64,000 nt of DNA. Source: Neisseria leonii. Lineage in GTDB: Bacteria; Pseudomonadota; Gammaproteobacteria; Burkholderiales; Neisseriaceae. Both the position numbers and the translations under genes were made by a program. The notes beneath the pieces are model-generated. The model did no database searches, was not told the origin of the DNA, and saw only the letters and a program-made list of their open reading frames with translations. The stretch lies in the NCBI RefSeq assembly GCF_028776105.2, contig NZ_CP145606.1, positions 2,142,086 through 2,206,085 of the forward strand, given 5' to 3'. Every line of letters begins with the position of its first letter. Positions within the stretch are counted from its first letter, which is position 1. Positions 62,724 through 64,000 of this stretch are shown here, piece after piece.

Positions 62724-63827
62724 TTATGGGGTGGAGGCAAACAGGGGGTTGTGGCCGTTCCGTTTCAAGGCTTGGGCATAGTTGGGCAATTCTTCGGTTT
62801 CGTGCAGCGGATCGTGCAGCAGACGGATGGTTTCGACTTGGCATTCGGCCATCAGGTCGAGAAAATTCTGCTGAATGGTTTCGATGTGTTCGCCCGGGGT
62901 GAGCGGCCAGACGAATACTTGCGGTTGCAGTTCAAATTGGCTGTCGGTGGCGTTGAAGCCGAACAGCAGGCGGCCGCCTTCCTGTGCCGCCATGACTACG
63001 CCTGCGCGCGGACTTTGCAGACGGATGGCGCGCAGGGCGTTGGCGGCGAAAACGTCCAGTGCCATGCGGGTGCGCAGATGTTGGGCTTCGGTGATGGCAT
63101 GAATCGGGGTGGCGGGAGCGAGCGGGTTGGCAAACAGAGTAACGCCGGCCGCCGCCAAGTGCTGCTGCCACACCTGCATCAGCGGCAGGGCGGCTTCCTG
63201 TAAATTTTTGCCCAAGGCCGTCTGTAAGGCACGGCTGCCGTACCCCAGCGCAAAAGCGGTGCTGACCGATTGGCCTTCGGCCAGCGGCAGCGTATCGTGC
63301 TGCGGCAGTGCGGCGGCAAACCCGGCAGCGGCTTCGGCATGCTGTTTGGCGGCAAACCAGCGTCCGGCGTTGATGCCGGCCAAATCGGCGGCCGTGAACA
63401 GGGCGGGCAGCCACGTGGCGTGTGCCAGTGCGCGGGTATGCGGATAGTTGGCCAGACAGGCGGCCGCTTCCACGGCCGGTGCGGAGGCTGACAGCGCAGC
63501 GGGACGGTTGGTGCCCGCCACCAGCACCACGGGCAGGGCGAACCATTGGACTTCGTCGTCGGTTTTGGCTTGCAGTACGTCGTCGAGTGCCTGCATCAAT
63601 GCCTGATAGGCAGCGGGGGAGGGCGCCATGCTCAGTGCCACCGACAAACCCAGATAATGATTTTGTGCCAGCATGGTATGGATTTGCGTGCGCAGCGATT
63701 CGGCTGCCAGCCGGGCTTGTGCGCCGCTCTGTCCTCGGGCGAGCGCGGCCGCGTGCAGCAGCAGCTCGTTTTTGACCGGATCGGCGGGGTAGGGGCGGGT
63801 ATCGGGCAGAAAGGCGGTGGCGGTCAT
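62724..63827 (-). CDS. Hypothetical protein, 367 residues
   Basis: I do not recognise this family. It is Ala-rich, soluble, and has no signal peptide or membrane segments. Visible features are an N-terminal helical part (NELLLHAAALARGQSGAQARLAAESL), a middle HAEAAAGFAAALPQHDTLPL and a C-terminal region with hydrophobic strands such as EAALPLMQVWQQHLAAAGVTLF and LQPQVFVWPL. It ends RNGHNPLFASTP. It is 25 bases upstream of the LMW phosphatase gene, same strand, so they may be co-transcribed. The DUS at the left of its promoter region and normal composition suggest a resident gene. Confidence 0.8.
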   Translation of the reverse strand: MTATAFLPDTRPYPADPVKNELLLHAAALARGQSGAQARLAAESLRTQIHTMLAQNHYLGLSVALSMAPSPAAYQALMQALDDVLQAKTDDEVQWFALPVVLVAGTNRPAALSASAPAVEAAACLANYPHTRALAHATWLPALFTAADLAGINAGRWFAAKQHAEAAAGFAAALPQHDTLPLAEGQSVSTAFALGYGSRALQTALGKNLQEAALPLMQVWQQHLAAAGVTLFANPLAPATPIHAITEAQHLRTRMALDVFAANALRAIRLQSPRAGVVMAAQEGGRLLFGFNATDSQFELQPQVFVWPLTPGEHIETIQQNFLDLMAECQVETIRLLHDPLHETEELPNYAQALKRNGHNPLFASTP

Positions 63828-64000
63828 GATGATTCCTGATGGGCAGTCCAGTTTGGTCGAGCGCGTGATTATAGTCGAACAGGCCGTCTGAAAACAGGGT
63901 CGGTTTTCCGGTACGGCGGCATGGCGCGGCCGCCTGTCGGGTGGAACGGGTTGTGTGCGTACGGTAAAAATATTCAGACGGCCTGTACGCGGGGACAGGC
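63828..64000. other. Right edge, upstream region of the last gene
   Basis: Two DUS (about 63882 and, reversed, 63974) and no coding frame that reaches the edge with support. Confidence 0.5.

Overview
The window is chromosomal DNA from a member of the Neisseriaceae, most likely a GC-rich Neisseria. The main evidence is the very frequent DNA uptake sequence GCCGTCTGAA, usually in the 12-mer form AGGCCGTCTGAA (the AG-DUS dialect). It occurs alone, inside genes, and as inverted pairs that act as transcription terminators. Gene content also fits: short MetN without a C-terminal regulatory domain, a metNIQ lipoprotein cluster, RecC without RecB or RecD beside it, and no rpoS after surE-nlpD. I did not measure GC content; the estimate of a GC-rich genome is by eye.

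Layout. 1-8.1 kb: end of pyrF, heptose-phosphate kinase, fabA-fabB (unsaturated fatty acids), then pcnB-folK-dNK-panB-panC (RNA polyadenylation, folate, deoxynucleoside salvage, pantothenate). 8.4-12.7 kb: a DeoR regulator, a LysO-type exporter, ferredoxin-NADP reductase and a phospholipase-D-type cardiolipin synthase. 12.7-13.5 kb: an AT-rich scar with an orphan Fic-antitoxin (VbhA-like) gene. 13.5-20.6 kb: yicC/rph divergent pair, znuCBA behind a Zur-box-like site and a 30-codon ORF, and metNIQ behind a promoter and a structured leader. 20.9-26.7 kb: nudF-gloB, lspA-ispH, a TM2 protein, fau-argA and pyrE. 27.3-33.8 kb: MFS exporter, nitroreductase-doxX facing a LysR gene, then a sucrose permease and sucrose phosphorylase. 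33.9-38.3 kb: HAD phosphatase, sppA, dnaQ, ispD-ispF, rpiA. 38.4-44.1 kb: ppsR/ppsA divergent pair, phoU, folB/plsY divergent pair. 44.2-53.5 kb: guaA, uvrA, a YkvA protein and recC. 53.8-64 kb: trmB-trmA-aldehyde dehydrogenase-MORN-like protein-surE-nlpD, malate synthase G, a low-molecular-weight tyrosine phosphatase and an unrecognised 367-residue protein.

No rRNA, tRNA, CRISPR array, prophage or complete insertion sequence was seen. Nearly all the window is ordinary core genome. The accessory signals lie between genes. The most notable is a family of at least 16 short palindromes (stem GTCGGAT(A/T)C / G(T/A)ATCCGAC) with GTAG at one foot, often in facing pairs. This is the architecture of REP/REPIN elements mobilised by RAYT transposases, and no RAYT gene is present here. 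The second is the decayed Fic toxin-antitoxin operon, of which only the antitoxin body survives. The third is a set of probable cis-regulatory leaders, before metN, pcnB and znuC.
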